DNA of 64,000 bases from Caulobacteraceae bacterium UBA3198 (GTDB lineage: Bacteria > Pseudomonadota > Alphaproteobacteria > Caulobacterales > Caulobacteraceae): the NCBI GenBank assembly GCA_002363865.1, contig DEWY01000013.1, positions 248,001 through 312,000 of the forward strand. The letters are read 5' to 3'. How positions within the stretch are numbered: the stretch's first letter is position 1; every line of letters begins with the position of its first letter. Shown here piece after piece: positions 25,784-34,864 of the stretch. The notes beneath the pieces were generated by a model. That model was not told the DNA's origin and searched no databases. It worked only from the letters and a program-made list of their open reading frames with translations. Made by a program: the position numbers and the translations under genes.

Positions 25784-26445
25784 GCCAGGAATCCGGCTTC
25801 GGCGAAGTCCAGCATACGGCCGAGCAGGCCGTCGGCGTCCTGTTCGCGGGTCAGGCCGTCGGACAGATGGTGCAGCCGGTCGAACTCGGCGAAGCGGTTG
25901 TTGTGCACCATGCCGAGGCAGAAGTGCAGCCGCCAGTAGACGTCCTCCAGGGCCAGCTCCGGCCGCGCCGCGATCAGGGCGTCGGCGAACCGGCGCAGGT
26001 GGGAGACGTCGTTCTGCAGCACGTCGCGCATCTGGGCGGTGCCCTCGCTGCGGGCGCGGATGATGAACTGGACGGAGATGCGCCGGTCGCCGGCCGGGTC
26101 GGCCCATTTCAAAGGTGGGGCGAACAGGGCCTCCAGGATGTCGCGGACCGGCGGCCTGCCTCCGTGGCGGTCATTGGCCTCGTGCAGCATCCGGGCCCGC
26201 TCGCGATTCAGCTCGGCGGTGCGCCGGCGGAAAATCTCGAACAGCAGGCCGTCCTTGGAGCCGAAATGATAGTTCACCGAGGCGAGGTTCACGCCCGCCT
26301 CGGCGGTGATGTCGCGCACCGAGACGTTCTGGAAACCGTGCAGGGCGAACAGCCGCTCGGCCGCGCAGAAGACCGCCGCCTTGGTGGCGGCTTCCTGCAT
26401 GTCCGCTTCGGGCTGCGGCGGCGATGGGGGTACGGCTTCGGTCAT
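25780..26445 (-). CDS. TetR/AcrR family transcriptional regulator
   Basis: This 221-residue repressor has an N-terminal helix-turn-helix at about residues 20-65, with TKAAVFCAAERLFALHGFQN and SVRDITAEAGVNLASVNYHF. The latter is the recognition helix region of the CerR/YbiH-like group. The C-terminal 140 residues form the ligand domain. Its stop overlaps the MOSC gene start, suggesting it controls that gene and itself. Confidence 0.88.
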   Translation of the reverse strand: MTEAVPPSPPQPEADMQEAATKAAVFCAAERLFALHGFQNVSVRDITAEAGVNLASVNYHFGSKDGLLFEIFRRRTAELNRERARMLHEANDRHGGRPPVRDILEALFAPPLKWADPAGDRRISVQFIIRARSEGTAQMRDVLQNDVSHLRRFADALIAARPELALEDVYWRLHFCLGMVHNNRFAEFDRLHHLSDGLTREQDADGLLGRMLDFAEAGFLA

Positions 26446-26515
26446 GCGATTCTCAAACGTCCGTCCTCAAGCCTATCAGCCTGAGACGGACGGCGCCGCA
26501 GGTAATCCCAAACCC

Positions 26516-27691
26516 TTACCGAGCCAGCTCGCGCATGGCCTTGTCCAGGCCCTCGAGCGTCAGGGGATACATGCGGTCATTCACCAGCTGCTTCATCACC
26601 TCGACCGAGGGGGTGTGCGCCCAGTGGCGCTCGGCGGTCGGGTTCAGCCAGACCATGTGCTCATAGATCTGGGCCACCCTGTCGATCCACACCGCGCCGG
26701 CTTCCTCGTTCCAGTGCTCCACCGAACCACCCGGATAGGTGATCTCATAGGGGCTCATGGTGGCGTCGCCGACGAAGATCACCTTGTAGTCGCTGGAGTA
26801 CTTGTGAAGCACATCAAAGGTGTTGAGCTTCTCGGCGTGGCGGCGACGATTGTCCTTCCACACGGTCTCATAGAGGCAGTTATGGAAGTAGTAGAACTCC
26901 ATGTTCTTGAATTCTGAGCGGGCAGCGGAGAACAGCTCCTCACAGATCTTGATGTGGGCGTCCATGGATCCGCCGACATCGAAGAAGATGAGCACGCTCA
27001 CCTTGTTGCGGCGCTCGGGCCGCATGTGGATGTCGAGATAGCCCTTCTCGGCGGTGCCACGGATGGTGCCGGACATGTCCAGCTCCTCGGTGGCGCCGTC
27101 GCGAACCCATTTGCGCAGGCGGCGCAGGGCGACCTTGATGTTGCGGGTGCCAAGCTCGACGGAGTCGTCGAGGTTCTTGTACTCGCGCTTGTCCCAGACC
27201 TTGATCGCCTTGCCGTGGCGACCCTTGTCCTGGCCGATGCGGATGCCTTCGGGATGATAGCCGTTGGCGCCGAAGGGCGAGGTGCCCCCGGTGCCGATCA
27301 TCTTGTTGCCGCCCTCGTGGCGCTCCTTCTGCTCCTTCATGCGCTCGGCGAGCGCCTCCATGAGCTTGTCGAAGCCGCCCATAGCCTCGATCTGCGCCTT
27401 TTCCTCCTCGGTGAGGAACTTCTCGCTGATCTTCTCGAGCCATTCAGCGGGAATGTCGGCCGTGCCGACACCGTCCACCTTTTCCAGCCCTTTGAAGACG
27501 TGACCGAACACCTGGTCGAACCGGTCGATGTTCTTCTCGTCCTTCACGAGGGCCGCCCGCGACAGGTAGTAGAAGTCCTCGACCGACCGGTCGATGACCA
27601 TCTTGTCGAGCCCCTCCATCAGCATGAGGTACTCTTTCAAGGACACCGGGACCTTGGCTTGGCGCAGCTCGGTGAAAAATTGCAGAAACAT
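26516..27691 (-). CDS. VWA domain protein (CoxE-like)
   Basis: This 391-residue protein has a C-terminal von Willebrand A domain. The metal-ion site is in an unusual form: LIFFDVGGSMDAHI has Gly-Gly-Ser where the DxSxS pattern is expected. The N-terminal 170 residues are helical, with an Asn/Gly-rich region (GGTSPFGANGYHPEGIRIG). Such proteins normally accompany a MoxR-type AAA ATPase, which is not in the window. It probably acts as a chaperone partner for metal insertion or complex assembly, but this is uncertain. Confidence 0.87.
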   Translation of the reverse strand: MFLQFFTELRQAKVPVSLKEYLMLMEGLDKMVIDRSVEDFYYLSRAALVKDEKNIDRFDQVFGHVFKGLEKVDGVGTADIPAEWLEKISEKFLTEEEKAQIEAMGGFDKLMEALAERMKEQKERHEGGNKMIGTGGTSPFGANGYHPEGIRIGQDKGRHGKAIKVWDKREYKNLDDSVELGTRNIKVALRRLRKWVRDGATEELDMSGTIRGTAEKGYLDIHMRPERRNKVSVLIFFDVGGSMDAHIKICEELFSAARSEFKNMEFYYFHNCLYETVWKDNRRRHAEKLNTFDVLHKYSSDYKVIFVGDATMSPYEITYPGGSVEHWNEEAGAVWIDRVAQIYEHMVWLNPTAERHWAHTPSVEVMKQLVNDRMYPLTLEGLDKAMRELAR

Positions 27692-27822
27692 GGGGCAGGC
27701 CTTCCCAAACAGCGGGACGAACAGACGTTTGACTGCAGAGGATGGGGCGGCGACGCCCCGATGTCCAGCGTCCGGGGCGGCGAAAGACGCCGGACCCGCC
27801 CGTCAATCGAGCTTCGGGCGGC

Positions 27823-28320
27823 CTAGGCCTCCATCGCCCGGAGCTTGCGCCACACGGTCATACGCGAGACGCCCAGGCGTCGGGCGATCTCCACGGGACC
27901 CACGCCAGCCTGCTGCAGGGCGCGGATGTCCTCCGGGGCCGGGGCGGTCCGCCGTTTGCGCCCGGCCCAGGCGGGCTCCACCGCGGCCACAGCCTTCAGG
28001 GCCGCTCTCAGGGCGCGGCCGCCTTCGCCGTCGGTGGTGAGATCAGGCTCGACGATGAACAGGCTGGCGCAGCGCGCCTCCAGCCGATCGATGACCCGCA
28101 GCACATTGCGGGTCGAATGGCCCAGCTGGTCCAGGCGGGTGACCACCAGCTGGTCCCCCTCGCCGATGAAGTCGAGGATGGAATAAAGCACCGCAGATTC
28201 GTCGCCGCCCGGGGCCGCCGGCTCCTCGGCGCGGACCACGTGGCAGCCCAGCTGTTTCAGAACCGCGGTATCTTCGGACGAGCGAGCGTCACGCAGGCGA
28301 ACATAGCCAATTCTCAGCAT
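27823..28320 (-). CDS. Resolvase-like protein lacking catalytic residues, with HTH
   Basis: This 165-residue protein resembles a serine recombinase N-terminal domain plus a C-terminal helix-turn-helix (GVGPVEIARRLGVSRMTVWR, about residues 139-158). The catalytic Ser is replaced by Arg at position 10 (GYVRLRDARS, where family members have the GYARVS pattern). The two catalytic Arg of the D-R-L-G-R motif are replaced by Gln65 and His68 (LDQLGHS). It cannot be an active resolvase. It more likely acts as a DNA-binding regulator. No transposon ends or inverted repeats are seen near it. Confidence 0.85.
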   Translation of the reverse strand: MLRIGYVRLRDARSSEDTAVLKQLGCHVVRAEEPAAPGGDESAVLYSILDFIGEGDQLVVTRLDQLGHSTRNVLRVIDRLEARCASLFIVEPDLTTDGEGGRALRAALKAVAAVEPAWAGRKRRTAPAPEDIRALQQAGVGPVEIARRLGVSRMTVWRKLRAMEA

Positions 28321-28489
28321 CCAACCGACGTCCTTCCGCGCAGAAATGACAGGCGCCTAAATGCCCTGAACGGGGGCCCCGCGTCAAAGCGGCTGGCGTT
28401 AAATCTCGGCAATAATCCACCAATACAGCGGGTTTGACGCCACGGCTCGGGGCATGTGGCGAGCAAATGTGACAGGAAGCGTAGAAAAT

Positions 28490-29008
28490 CTATCCCAGAC
28501 GCCTAAAAATAAGCTCTCGATCCACCGTGGCGCCTACAGCGAAGCCATACTCGCCCACCGGGTTGAACCCATACCGCCGGTAGAACCGCTGCGCTCCATG
28601 GTTGTCCGACCAGACCCCGAGCCACAGGTCCTTGCGTCCATCACGCTCGAGCCAGGCGAGAACCGTCTCGAATAGCCGGGCCCCAAGACCGCTCCCCTGC
28701 ACCGAACTTTGCAGGTAAATCCGCTTCACTTCGCCGGACTCCGGCCCGACCTCCGGGTGGGGCAGGTCGCACGGCCCGGCCAGGGCGTGACCCACCGCCG
28801 CCCCCTCCGCCTCCACCAGCCACAGGGCGCGTCGGGGATCAGCCAGGGCCGCGGCCAGATAGTCCGTCCCATAGGCGCTGTTCAGAAAGGTCGACAGGTC
28901 TTCTGGCGGGTAGAGGTGACCGAAGGTTTCGGTGAAGGTGGCGCGTCCCACCTGGGACAGGGTCTCGATGTCCTCCGGCCCCGCGCGGCGGATGATCACG
29001 TCTTGCAT
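28490..29008 (-). CDS. GNAT family N-acetyltransferase
   Basis: This 172-residue acetyltransferase has the acetyl-CoA motif LQSSVQGSGLGARLFETVLA (Q/R-x-x-G-x-G/A pattern) and the C-terminal strand YRRYGFNPVGEY. The start at ATG 29008 is 33 bases from the divergent deacetylase-like gene. Substrate is unknown. Confidence 0.88.
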   Translation of the reverse strand: MQDVIIRRAGPEDIETLSQVGRATFTETFGHLYPPEDLSTFLNSAYGTDYLAAALADPRRALWLVEAEGAAVGHALAGPCDLPHPEVGPESGEVKRIYLQSSVQGSGLGARLFETVLAWLERDGRKDLWLGVWSDNHGAQRFYRRYGFNPVGEYGFAVGATVDRELIFRRLG

Positions 29009-29041
29009 TCCCAAGGCTGAGGGGTCCGTTAGTATGGGTGA

Positions 29042-29971
29042 ATGATCGGCCTCTACACCCATGAGGACATGCTCGACCACCGCCCTGGCGCCACCCATCC
29101 GGAGCGCCCGGAACGGCTGGCCGCGGTCATCGAGGCCCTGGAGGCGCGGGACGACCTGGACTTCGAACCCCAGGACGCGCCCCAGGCCGAGCTGGCCGAT
29201 CTGCGTCTTGTACACGAGGCCGAATATCTGGAGCGCATCTTCGCCGCGGCCCCTCGCGCCGGCCTGACGCAGCTCGACGAGGATACGGTGATGTCGCCGG
29301 GCACCCTGCTGGCGGCCCGCCGGGCGGCGGGCGCTGTGGCCGCCGCGGTTCGCGACGTGGCGGCTGGCCGGTTCCAGCGCGCCTTCTGCGCGGTGCGGCC
29401 CCCCGGGCATCATGCCGAACCTGGCGCGGCGATGGGGTTTTGCATCTTCTCCAATGTTGCCATCGGCGCCCGGGTCGCCCAGCTTGCTGGGCTTCAAAGG
29501 GTGGCGGTGGTGGATTTCGATGTTCACCACGGCAACGGCACCCAGGCGGCCCTGGCCGGACGGCCAGGCCTGTTGTTCGCCTCTGTCCAGCAGTGGCCCC
29601 AGTGGCCCGGCACCGGCCATCCCGATGAGGTGGTGGCTGACAATGTGATCAACGCCATCTCACCGGCCGGCGGCGGGGTCGCAGGCTGGCGGACGGCGTT
29701 CTCCGGTCTGATGGAGAAGGTGGCGGCGTTCCGGCCGGAGATGATCCTGATCTCGGCGGGCTTCGACGCTCACCGGCTCGATCCCCTGGGCGGCGGGCCC
29801 GGCGGCCAGCAGCTCGGCGCCGAAGACTATGGCTGGGCCACCGAGCAGATCGTGGCGGTGGCGAAGGTGAGTTCGCGCGGCCGGGTTGTGTCGGCGCTCG
29901 AGGGCGGATACGACCTGGAGGCTCTGGGCCGGTCGGCGGTGGCGCACGTCCTGGCCCTGCAACGGGGGTGA
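29042..29971 (+). CDS. Class II histone deacetylase-like / acetoin-type amidohydrolase
   Basis: This 309-residue protein of the arginase/deacetylase fold has the catalytic HH and metal ligands in RPPGHHAEPGAAMGFCIFSN, VVDFDVHHGNGTQAA and LISAGFDAHRLDPLGG. It is full length and probably deacetylates a protein or small molecule in the cytoplasm, with Zn2+. The family is broad and the substrate cannot be named. It is divergent from the GNAT gene and upstream of xseB-ispA-dxs. Confidence 0.92.
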   Translation: MIGLYTHEDMLDHRPGATHPERPERLAAVIEALEARDDLDFEPQDAPQAELADLRLVHEAEYLERIFAAAPRAGLTQLDEDTVMSPGTLLAARRAAGAVAAAVRDVAAGRFQRAFCAVRPPGHHAEPGAAMGFCIFSNVAIGARVAQLAGLQRVAVVDFDVHHGNGTQAALAGRPGLLFASVQQWPQWPGTGHPDEVVADNVINAISPAGGGVAGWRTAFSGLMEKVAAFRPEMILISAGFDAHRLDPLGGGPGGQQLGAEDYGWATEQIVAVAKVSSRGRVVSALEGGYDLEALGRSAVAHVLALQRG

Positions 29972-30011
29972 AGGGTGCGCGAGGCCTGCCTGGCGCGAAC
30001 CCTGGGATGAC

Positions 30012-30638
30012 ATGGCCGATTCTGTGACCGTCGATTCTGCCGCCCCGGCCTCTTCGGAGGCCGCCCGCCCGGGCGCCATCATTCTCGCCCGCCATGGGGA
30101 GCCGGCGCTGAGCCGTCGGGTCTGGCTGAACGCCGAGGGTTATCGCCAGTTCTGGGCGCAGTACGAGGTCCTGGGCCTGCTGCCGGGCCAGAACCCACCT
30201 GAAACTCTGAAAGAGTTTGTCGCCGGCGCCGGGGTCATCTTCTCGTCCACCCGCCAGCGCTCGATTGAGACCGCCATCGCCCTGACCCGCGGTCGGGACT
30301 TCGCCAGCGAGGCCCTGTTCGTCGAGGCCCCCCTGCCGCCACCAAATCTGCCAGCCTTCATCAAGATGCGGCCCTCATACTGGGGATTTCTGGCCCGGGT
30401 CTGCTGGTGGTTCTTCAATCATCACGAAGGCGAGGAAACGCGCAGGCAGGCCGAAGACCGGGCCGCGGCGGCCGCCGACCGCCTGATCGCGGCGGCGCAG
30501 CAGGGCCAGGATGTGGTGGTGCTGGCCCATGGCTTCTTCAACTTCATGGTCGGCCGCGCCCTGCGCCGCCGCGGTTGGCGCATCGCCGTGAGCCAGGGCT
30601 TCAAATACTGGTCCATGCGGCGCTTCGAGCATCCTTGA
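30012..30638 (+). CDS. Histidine phosphatase family protein
   Basis: This 208-residue protein has the phosphohistidine motif ILARHGEP near residue 28 and the second His in VVLAHGFFNFMVGRA. This matches the phosphoglycerate mutase-like branch of the histidine phosphatase superfamily. The ATG at 30012 has a weak GGGATG upstream. Its stop is 74 bases from xseB. Substrate is unknown. Confidence 0.83.
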   Translation: MADSVTVDSAAPASSEAARPGAIILARHGEPALSRRVWLNAEGYRQFWAQYEVLGLLPGQNPPETLKEFVAGAGVIFSSTRQRSIETAIALTRGRDFASEALFVEAPLPPPNLPAFIKMRPSYWGFLARVCWWFFNHHEGEETRRQAEDRAAAAADRLIAAAQQGQDVVVLAHGFFNFMVGRALRRRGWRIAVSQGFKYWSMRRFEHP

Positions 30639-30711
30639 GGCCGCTTGGCCGGGTGGCCCGTTGCGGCGGTCGCCCCACGTCTCTAGGTTGGCGGCTCCCG
30701 CGAGGAGCGAA

Positions 30712-30954
30712 ATGGCCGACACCGACGACATTCAAGCCCTGACCTTCGAACAGGCGCTCGCCGAACTGGAAGGCATCGTGACCCGGCTGGAGTCCGGCCA
30801 GGCCGCCCTGGATGACTCCATCCGTCTGTACGAGCGCGGCGCGCTGCTGAAAGCGCACTGCGAATCGCGGCTGGAGGCCGCCCGCCTGCGGGTGGAGAAG
30901 ATCGTGGTCGGCGCCCAGGGGACTCCGGGGACCGAACCGGCCGAGTTCAGCTGA
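30712..30954 (+). CDS. xseB: Exodeoxyribonuclease VII small subunit
   Basis: This 80-residue helical protein is the small subunit of exonuclease VII, and its pattern is typical: LTFEQALAELEGIVTRLESG, then IRLYERGALLKAHCESRL. The ATG follows GAGGAG. It overlaps ispA by one base (TGATG). The xseB-ispA-dxs order is common in alphaproteobacteria. The large subunit xseA is not in the window. Confidence 0.93.
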   Translation: MADTDDIQALTFEQALAELEGIVTRLESGQAALDDSIRLYERGALLKAHCESRLEAARLRVEKIVVGAQGTPGTEPAEFS

Positions 30955-31838
30955 TGGCTTCGGAGGTCGAGCGCCGCGTGGCCGAGGCCGCCGACCTGGT
31001 CACGGTCGCCCTCGACGAACTGCTGCCGCGGGCCGACGGTCCCGAAGCCCGCCTGACCGAGGCCATGCGCTACGCCGCGCTGGGGCCTGGCAAGCGGATG
31101 CGACCCTATTTCGTCATCGAGACCGGCCGCATGTTCGAGGTGGACGAGCGCCCGCTGCTGCGGGCCGCCTGCGCCCTGGAATGCGTGCACGCCTACAGCC
31201 TGATCCATGACGACCTGCCCAGCATGGATGATGACGACCTGCGGCATGGGCGGCCCACCGTTCACAAGGCCTATGACGAGGCGACCGCCATCCTGGCCGG
31301 CGACGCCCTGCAGGCCTCGGCCTTCGAAATCCTCGCCCATCCCGACACCCACCCCGATCCGACCGTACGCTCGGAGATGGTGCTGAGGCTGGCCGCGGCG
31401 TCCGGCGCCAAGGGCATGTGCGGGGGTCAGATGATCGATCTGCTCGGCGTCCGCGACGACCTTGGCGCAGTGGCCCGTATGCAGCGCATGAAGACCGGCG
31501 CCCTGATCGCCTGCGCCTTTGAGCTGCCCTTGATCATGGCCCACTCCATCGAGGCCCGCCGCCCGGCCCTTATGGCCTTCGCCCAGGATCTTGGGTTGGC
31601 CTACCAGATCGTCGACGATCTGCTGGACGCCGAAGGCGACCCCGACCTGATGGGCAAGCGGGTGGGCAAGGACGCCGCCAAGGGCAAGGCCAACTATGTC
31701 ACCCTGCTGGGCGCTCAGGCCGCCCGTGAGCGACTGAATCTGCTGATCGAACAGACCAAGTCCCACCTCGATCCCTTCGGCCCGCCGGCTGATTTCCTGC
31801 GGGCCAGCGTCGATTTCGTGTTACAGCGCCGCAACTAG
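30954..31838 (+). CDS. ispA: Farnesyl/geranyl diphosphate synthase
   Basis: This 294-residue trans-prenyl synthase has the first Asp-rich motif in HDDLPSMDDDDLRHG (Asp86-Asp92) and the second in IVDDLLDAEGD. It condenses isopentenyl and dimethylallyl diphosphate to C10 and C15 diphosphates in the cytoplasm. It lies between xseB and dxs, with which it forms a probable operon. Family membership is certain. The exact chain length is inferred from the operon context. Confidence 0.94.
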   Translation: MASEVERRVAEAADLVTVALDELLPRADGPEARLTEAMRYAALGPGKRMRPYFVIETGRMFEVDERPLLRAACALECVHAYSLIHDDLPSMDDDDLRHGRPTVHKAYDEATAILAGDALQASAFEILAHPDTHPDPTVRSEMVLRLAAASGAKGMCGGQMIDLLGVRDDLGAVARMQRMKTGALIACAFELPLIMAHSIEARRPALMAFAQDLGLAYQIVDDLLDAEGDPDLMGKRVGKDAAKGKANYVTLLGAQAARERLNLLIEQTKSHLDPFGPPADFLRASVDFVLQRRN

Positions 31839-31865
31839 CCGCCGCATCAGTTGTTTGCCCACTTC

Positions 31866-33782
31866 ATGCCGCCGAAAACGCCCCTCCTGGATCAGGTTTC
31901 CGCGCCCGCCGACACCCGCGGTTTCACGGTCCCACAGCTTCAGACCCTGGCTGACGAGCTTCGCAGCGAGACGATCGACGCTGTCTCGCAGACCGGCGGC
32001 CATCTAGGGGCTGGCCTGGGCGTGGTCGAGCTGACCGTCGCCCTGCACCATGTCTATGAGACGCCCAAGGATATCCTGATCTGGGACGTCGGCCACCAGG
32101 CCTATCCGCACAAGATCCTGACCGGCCGGCGCGACCGCATCCGCACCCTGCGCCAGGGCGGCGGCCTGTCGGGCTTCACCAAGCGGGCCGAGAGTGATTA
32201 CGACCCGTTCGGTGCGGCGCACGCCTCGACCTCGATCTCGGCCGCGCTCGGCTTCTGCGCAGCCCGCGATCAGGCCGGCCGCGACAACCGCGTCGTGGCG
32301 GTGATCGGGGACGGTTCCATGAGCGCCGGCATGGCCTATGAGGCCATGAACAATGCCGCCGAGACGACGAAGCAGCTCACCGTCATTCTCAACGACAACG
32401 ACATGTCCATCGCCCCGCCGGTGGGCGGGATGAGCGCCTATATGGCCCGCCTGGTGTCCGGCGGCGGCTACCAGTCCCTGCGCAACCTCGGCAAGTCGGT
32501 GGCCAAGGCCTTCCCTCGCCCGATCCAGGAGGCCGCCCGCAAGGCCGAGGAATACGCCCGCGGCATGGTCACCGGCGGCACGCTCTTCGAAGAGCTGGGC
32601 TTCTACTATGTCGGTCCCATCGACGGCCACGACATGGAAGCCCTGGTCGCCGTCCTGAAGAACGCCCGGGAGATCGTTGATCGTCCCGTGCTCGTCCACG
32701 TGGTGACCCAGAAGGGCAAGGGCTACGCCCCCGCCGAGAGTGCGGCCGACAAGCACCATGCGGTGGTCAAGTTCGACGTGGTCACTGGCCAGCAGGCCAA
32801 GGCCCAGGCCAAGGCGCCCAGCTACACCAAGGTCTTCGCCACCGAGCTGATCAAGCAGGCGCAGCGCGATCCGACCATCTGCGCCATCACCGCGGCCATG
32901 CCGTCTGGCACCGGCCTTGACCTGTTCGGCCAAGCCTTCCCGGACCGGACCTATGATGTCGGCATCGCCGAGCAGCATGCGGTGACCTTCGCCGCCGGCC
33001 TCGCCGCCGACGGCATGAAGCCGTTTGCGGCCATCTATTCCACCTTCCTGCAGCGCGGCTACGACCAGGTGGTCCATGACGTGGCCATCCAGGGTCTGCC
33101 GGTGCGTTTCGCCATCGACCGGGCGGGCCTCGTGGGCGCCGACGGGCCGACCCACGCCGGCTCCTTCGACATCGGCTTCATGGGCGCCCTGCCGGGCATG
33201 GTGCTGATGGCCGCCGCCGACGAGGCCGAGCTGGCCCATATGGTCGCTACCGCCGCGGCCATCGACGACCGTCCCAGCGCCTTCCGCTATCCGCGCGGCG
33301 AGGGGACTGGCGTCGCCATCCCTGAGAACGCCGCCCCGCTGGAGATCGGAAAGGGCCGGATCGTCCGGGAGGGGACCGCCGTTGCGCTGCTGTCATTCGG
33401 GACACGGCTGCCGGAGTGCCTCAAGGCCGCCGACATGCTCAGCGCTCGAGGCCTGTCGACCACCGTGGCCGACGCCCGTTTCGCCAAGCCCCTGGATATT
33501 GACCTTGTCCTGCGCCTGGCCCGGGACCACGAGGCCCTGATCACCATCGAGGAAGGCGCCATGGGCGGCTTCGGCGCCTTTGTGCTGGAGGCCCTGGCCC
33601 GGCATGGCGCCCTGGATCGCGGCCTGAAGGTTCGGACCCTGACCCTGCCCGACATCTTCCAGGATCACGACAAGCCCGAGCTGATGTACGCCCAGGCCGG
33701 CCTCGACGCCGAGGGCGTCGTCCGCACGGCCCTGTCGGCCCTGGGGGCGGACGTGGTCGCCGCCGCCGGTCGGCGGGCCTGA
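31866..33782 (+). CDS. dxs: 1-deoxy-D-xylulose-5-phosphate synthase
   Basis: This 638-residue thiamine diphosphate enzyme makes DXP from pyruvate and glyceraldehyde 3-phosphate, the first step of the MEP pathway. The TPP-binding motif is IGDGSMSAGMAYEAMNNA, and the catalytic Glu region is VGIAEQHAVTFAAG. ATG 31866 is preferred to an upstream TTG. It is 28 bases downstream of ispA, so the two should be co-transcribed to supply isoprenoid precursors. Confidence 0.97.
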   Translation: MPPKTPLLDQVSAPADTRGFTVPQLQTLADELRSETIDAVSQTGGHLGAGLGVVELTVALHHVYETPKDILIWDVGHQAYPHKILTGRRDRIRTLRQGGGLSGFTKRAESDYDPFGAAHASTSISAALGFCAARDQAGRDNRVVAVIGDGSMSAGMAYEAMNNAAETTKQLTVILNDNDMSIAPPVGGMSAYMARLVSGGGYQSLRNLGKSVAKAFPRPIQEAARKAEEYARGMVTGGTLFEELGFYYVGPIDGHDMEALVAVLKNAREIVDRPVLVHVVTQKGKGYAPAESAADKHHAVVKFDVVTGQQAKAQAKAPSYTKVFATELIKQAQRDPTICAITAAMPSGTGLDLFGQAFPDRTYDVGIAEQHAVTFAAGLAADGMKPFAAIYSTFLQRGYDQVVHDVAIQGLPVRFAIDRAGLVGADGPTHAGSFDIGFMGALPGMVLMAAADEAELAHMVATAAAIDDRPSAFRYPRGEGTGVAIPENAAPLEIGKGRIVREGTAVALLSFGTRLPECLKAADMLSARGLSTTVADARFAKPLDIDLVLRLARDHEALITIEEGAMGGFGAFVLEALARHGALDRGLKVRTLTLPDIFQDHDKPELMYAQAGLDAEGVVRTALSALGADVVAAAGRRA

Positions 33783-34280
33783 TCAGCGACAGTAGCGCAG
33801 GAAGCTCTGAGCCGATCGTCGCGGGGCGGGCGAGGCGCTCACGATGCCACCGAGGGCTGCAAGGCTGATCACACCGGTCTGGCGAAACGCCTCGGCGACC
33901 GGGGCGCGATCAGCGAACTCCACCGAAACCAGTGAGCCGCCGTCCTGCGGATCGACATCGGCCAGGCCCGGGATCGTGGTCTGGGCCTCCCCGGAGGTCA
34001 GCGTCACGCTGACGGGCCAGGGGGCGGGACGTCCCACATCGTCCACCCATCGCCCCTCAAGAGTCCGCACGCTCAGTCTTTGCTCGACGGGGAAGCGCGC
34101 CACCAACTGGCGGCTGTCCTTCACGCAGGTCAGGACGAGCGCCGGGGCGAAGGCCCCAGGGGCTACGTAGCTCAGTTCCACCGGCTGAGGCTCGGCGCGG
34201 TAGGTCCAGGCGCCTTCCTGGGCGGCGGCTGGCGCGGCGAGGAGCAGCAGCAGGGCGGACACGGGGGGAAGGCGGTTCAT
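33783..34280 (-). CDS. Hypothetical secreted protein, paralogue of upstream lipoprotein
   Basis: This 165-residue protein has a signal peptide ending at AAA-QEG (about residue 21). The mature part has the pattern W-(T/S)-(Y/F) ... ALVLTCVKDSRQLVA ... FRQTGVISLAALGG and a terminal Cys (RYC). A similar layout is seen in the lipoprotein gene at 34328. Both end in a single Cys after SF/FF. It converges on dxs by one base and lies downstream of flgH. Its function is unknown. Confidence 0.7.
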   Translation of the reverse strand: MNRLPPVSALLLLLAAPAAAQEGAWTYRAEPQPVELSYVAPGAFAPALVLTCVKDSRQLVARFPVEQRLSVRTLEGRWVDDVGRPAPWPVSVTLTSGEAQTTIPGLADVDPQDGGSLVSVEFADRAPVAEAFRQTGVISLAALGGIVSASPAPRRSAQSFLRYCR

Positions 34281-34327
34281 GCCCCAAGCTTAGCGCTGCG
34301 CCCGGCCGGGCTCCAGCCGGATCATGA

Positions 34328-34807
34328 TCAGACGGCTTGCCCGCATTGCGCGAAGAACCCGGCGACCAGGGCCTGGTCGGCGCCTCTGGCTTCGGCGGCC
34401 ACGGACTTTCCGGTGGTGCGAACCGACAGCTCACCGGTTTGCGCGAAGCTCGCCAGGGCGGGATTGCTGATCGCCGCGGTCTCCATGACGAGACCCACGC
34501 CCGCCAAGGGCGTCGGAGCTGGGGGGCCGCTCAGGTCGAAACTGGCCTGACGCGACACAAGACCGACCGCGCCAGCCGCCTCATCCGAGGTGGCGACCGC
34601 GACTTCGACCTGGCCCGACAGGGGCTGGCAGCTGAGCATCAGCAGCACATTGTCCGACCGGGGTTGCCCATAGACCAGCTTCAGGCCCTCGGCCTGGGTG
34701 TGGTTGAAGCTCCAGCTCATGGCCGCCGGCGCCTCGGGCGCGGGATGGGCGCAGGCGGCGGCGAGGATCATGGCGGCGGTCAGGCCCAGGGCGGAACGGG
34801 TGCGCAT
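34328..34807 (-). CDS. Hypothetical lipoprotein, paralogue of downstream secreted protein
   Basis: This 159-residue protein has a lipobox (AAAC, Cys19). ATG 34807 follows GGAG, and the earlier in-frame start would add only eight residues. The mature sequence shares the layout of the gene at 33783: SWSFNH, VLLMLSCQ, FAQTGELSV, and a Cys near the end (FFAQCG). Both are 58 and 47 bases from their neighbours and could be the last genes of the flgF operon. A role in the flagellar rod or envelope is possible but unproven. Confidence 0.7.
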   Translation of the reverse strand: MRTRSALGLTAAMILAAACAHPAPEAPAAMSWSFNHTQAEGLKLVYGQPRSDNVLLMLSCQPLSGQVEVAVATSDEAAGAVGLVSRQASFDLSGPPAPTPLAGVGLVMETAAISNPALASFAQTGELSVRTTGKSVAAEARGADQALVAGFFAQCGQAV

Positions 34808-34864
34808 GGTCGCGTCTCCTTCGCCAGACATAACGCCCGCCAGCCTGCTGGGTTCACCCTCGGG

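Noticed and set aside
27692..27822. GC-rich hairpin after the resolvase-like gene
   Set aside because: It has no U-tract, so it could not be called an intrinsic terminator.
27823..28320. Resolvase as a sign of a transposon or integron
   Set aside because: The catalytic residues are lost and no inverted repeats, transposase or attachment sites are seen nearby.
32004..33239. Open frame of 411 codons opposite dxs
   Set aside because: It is an antisense shadow of the conserved dxs reading frame.
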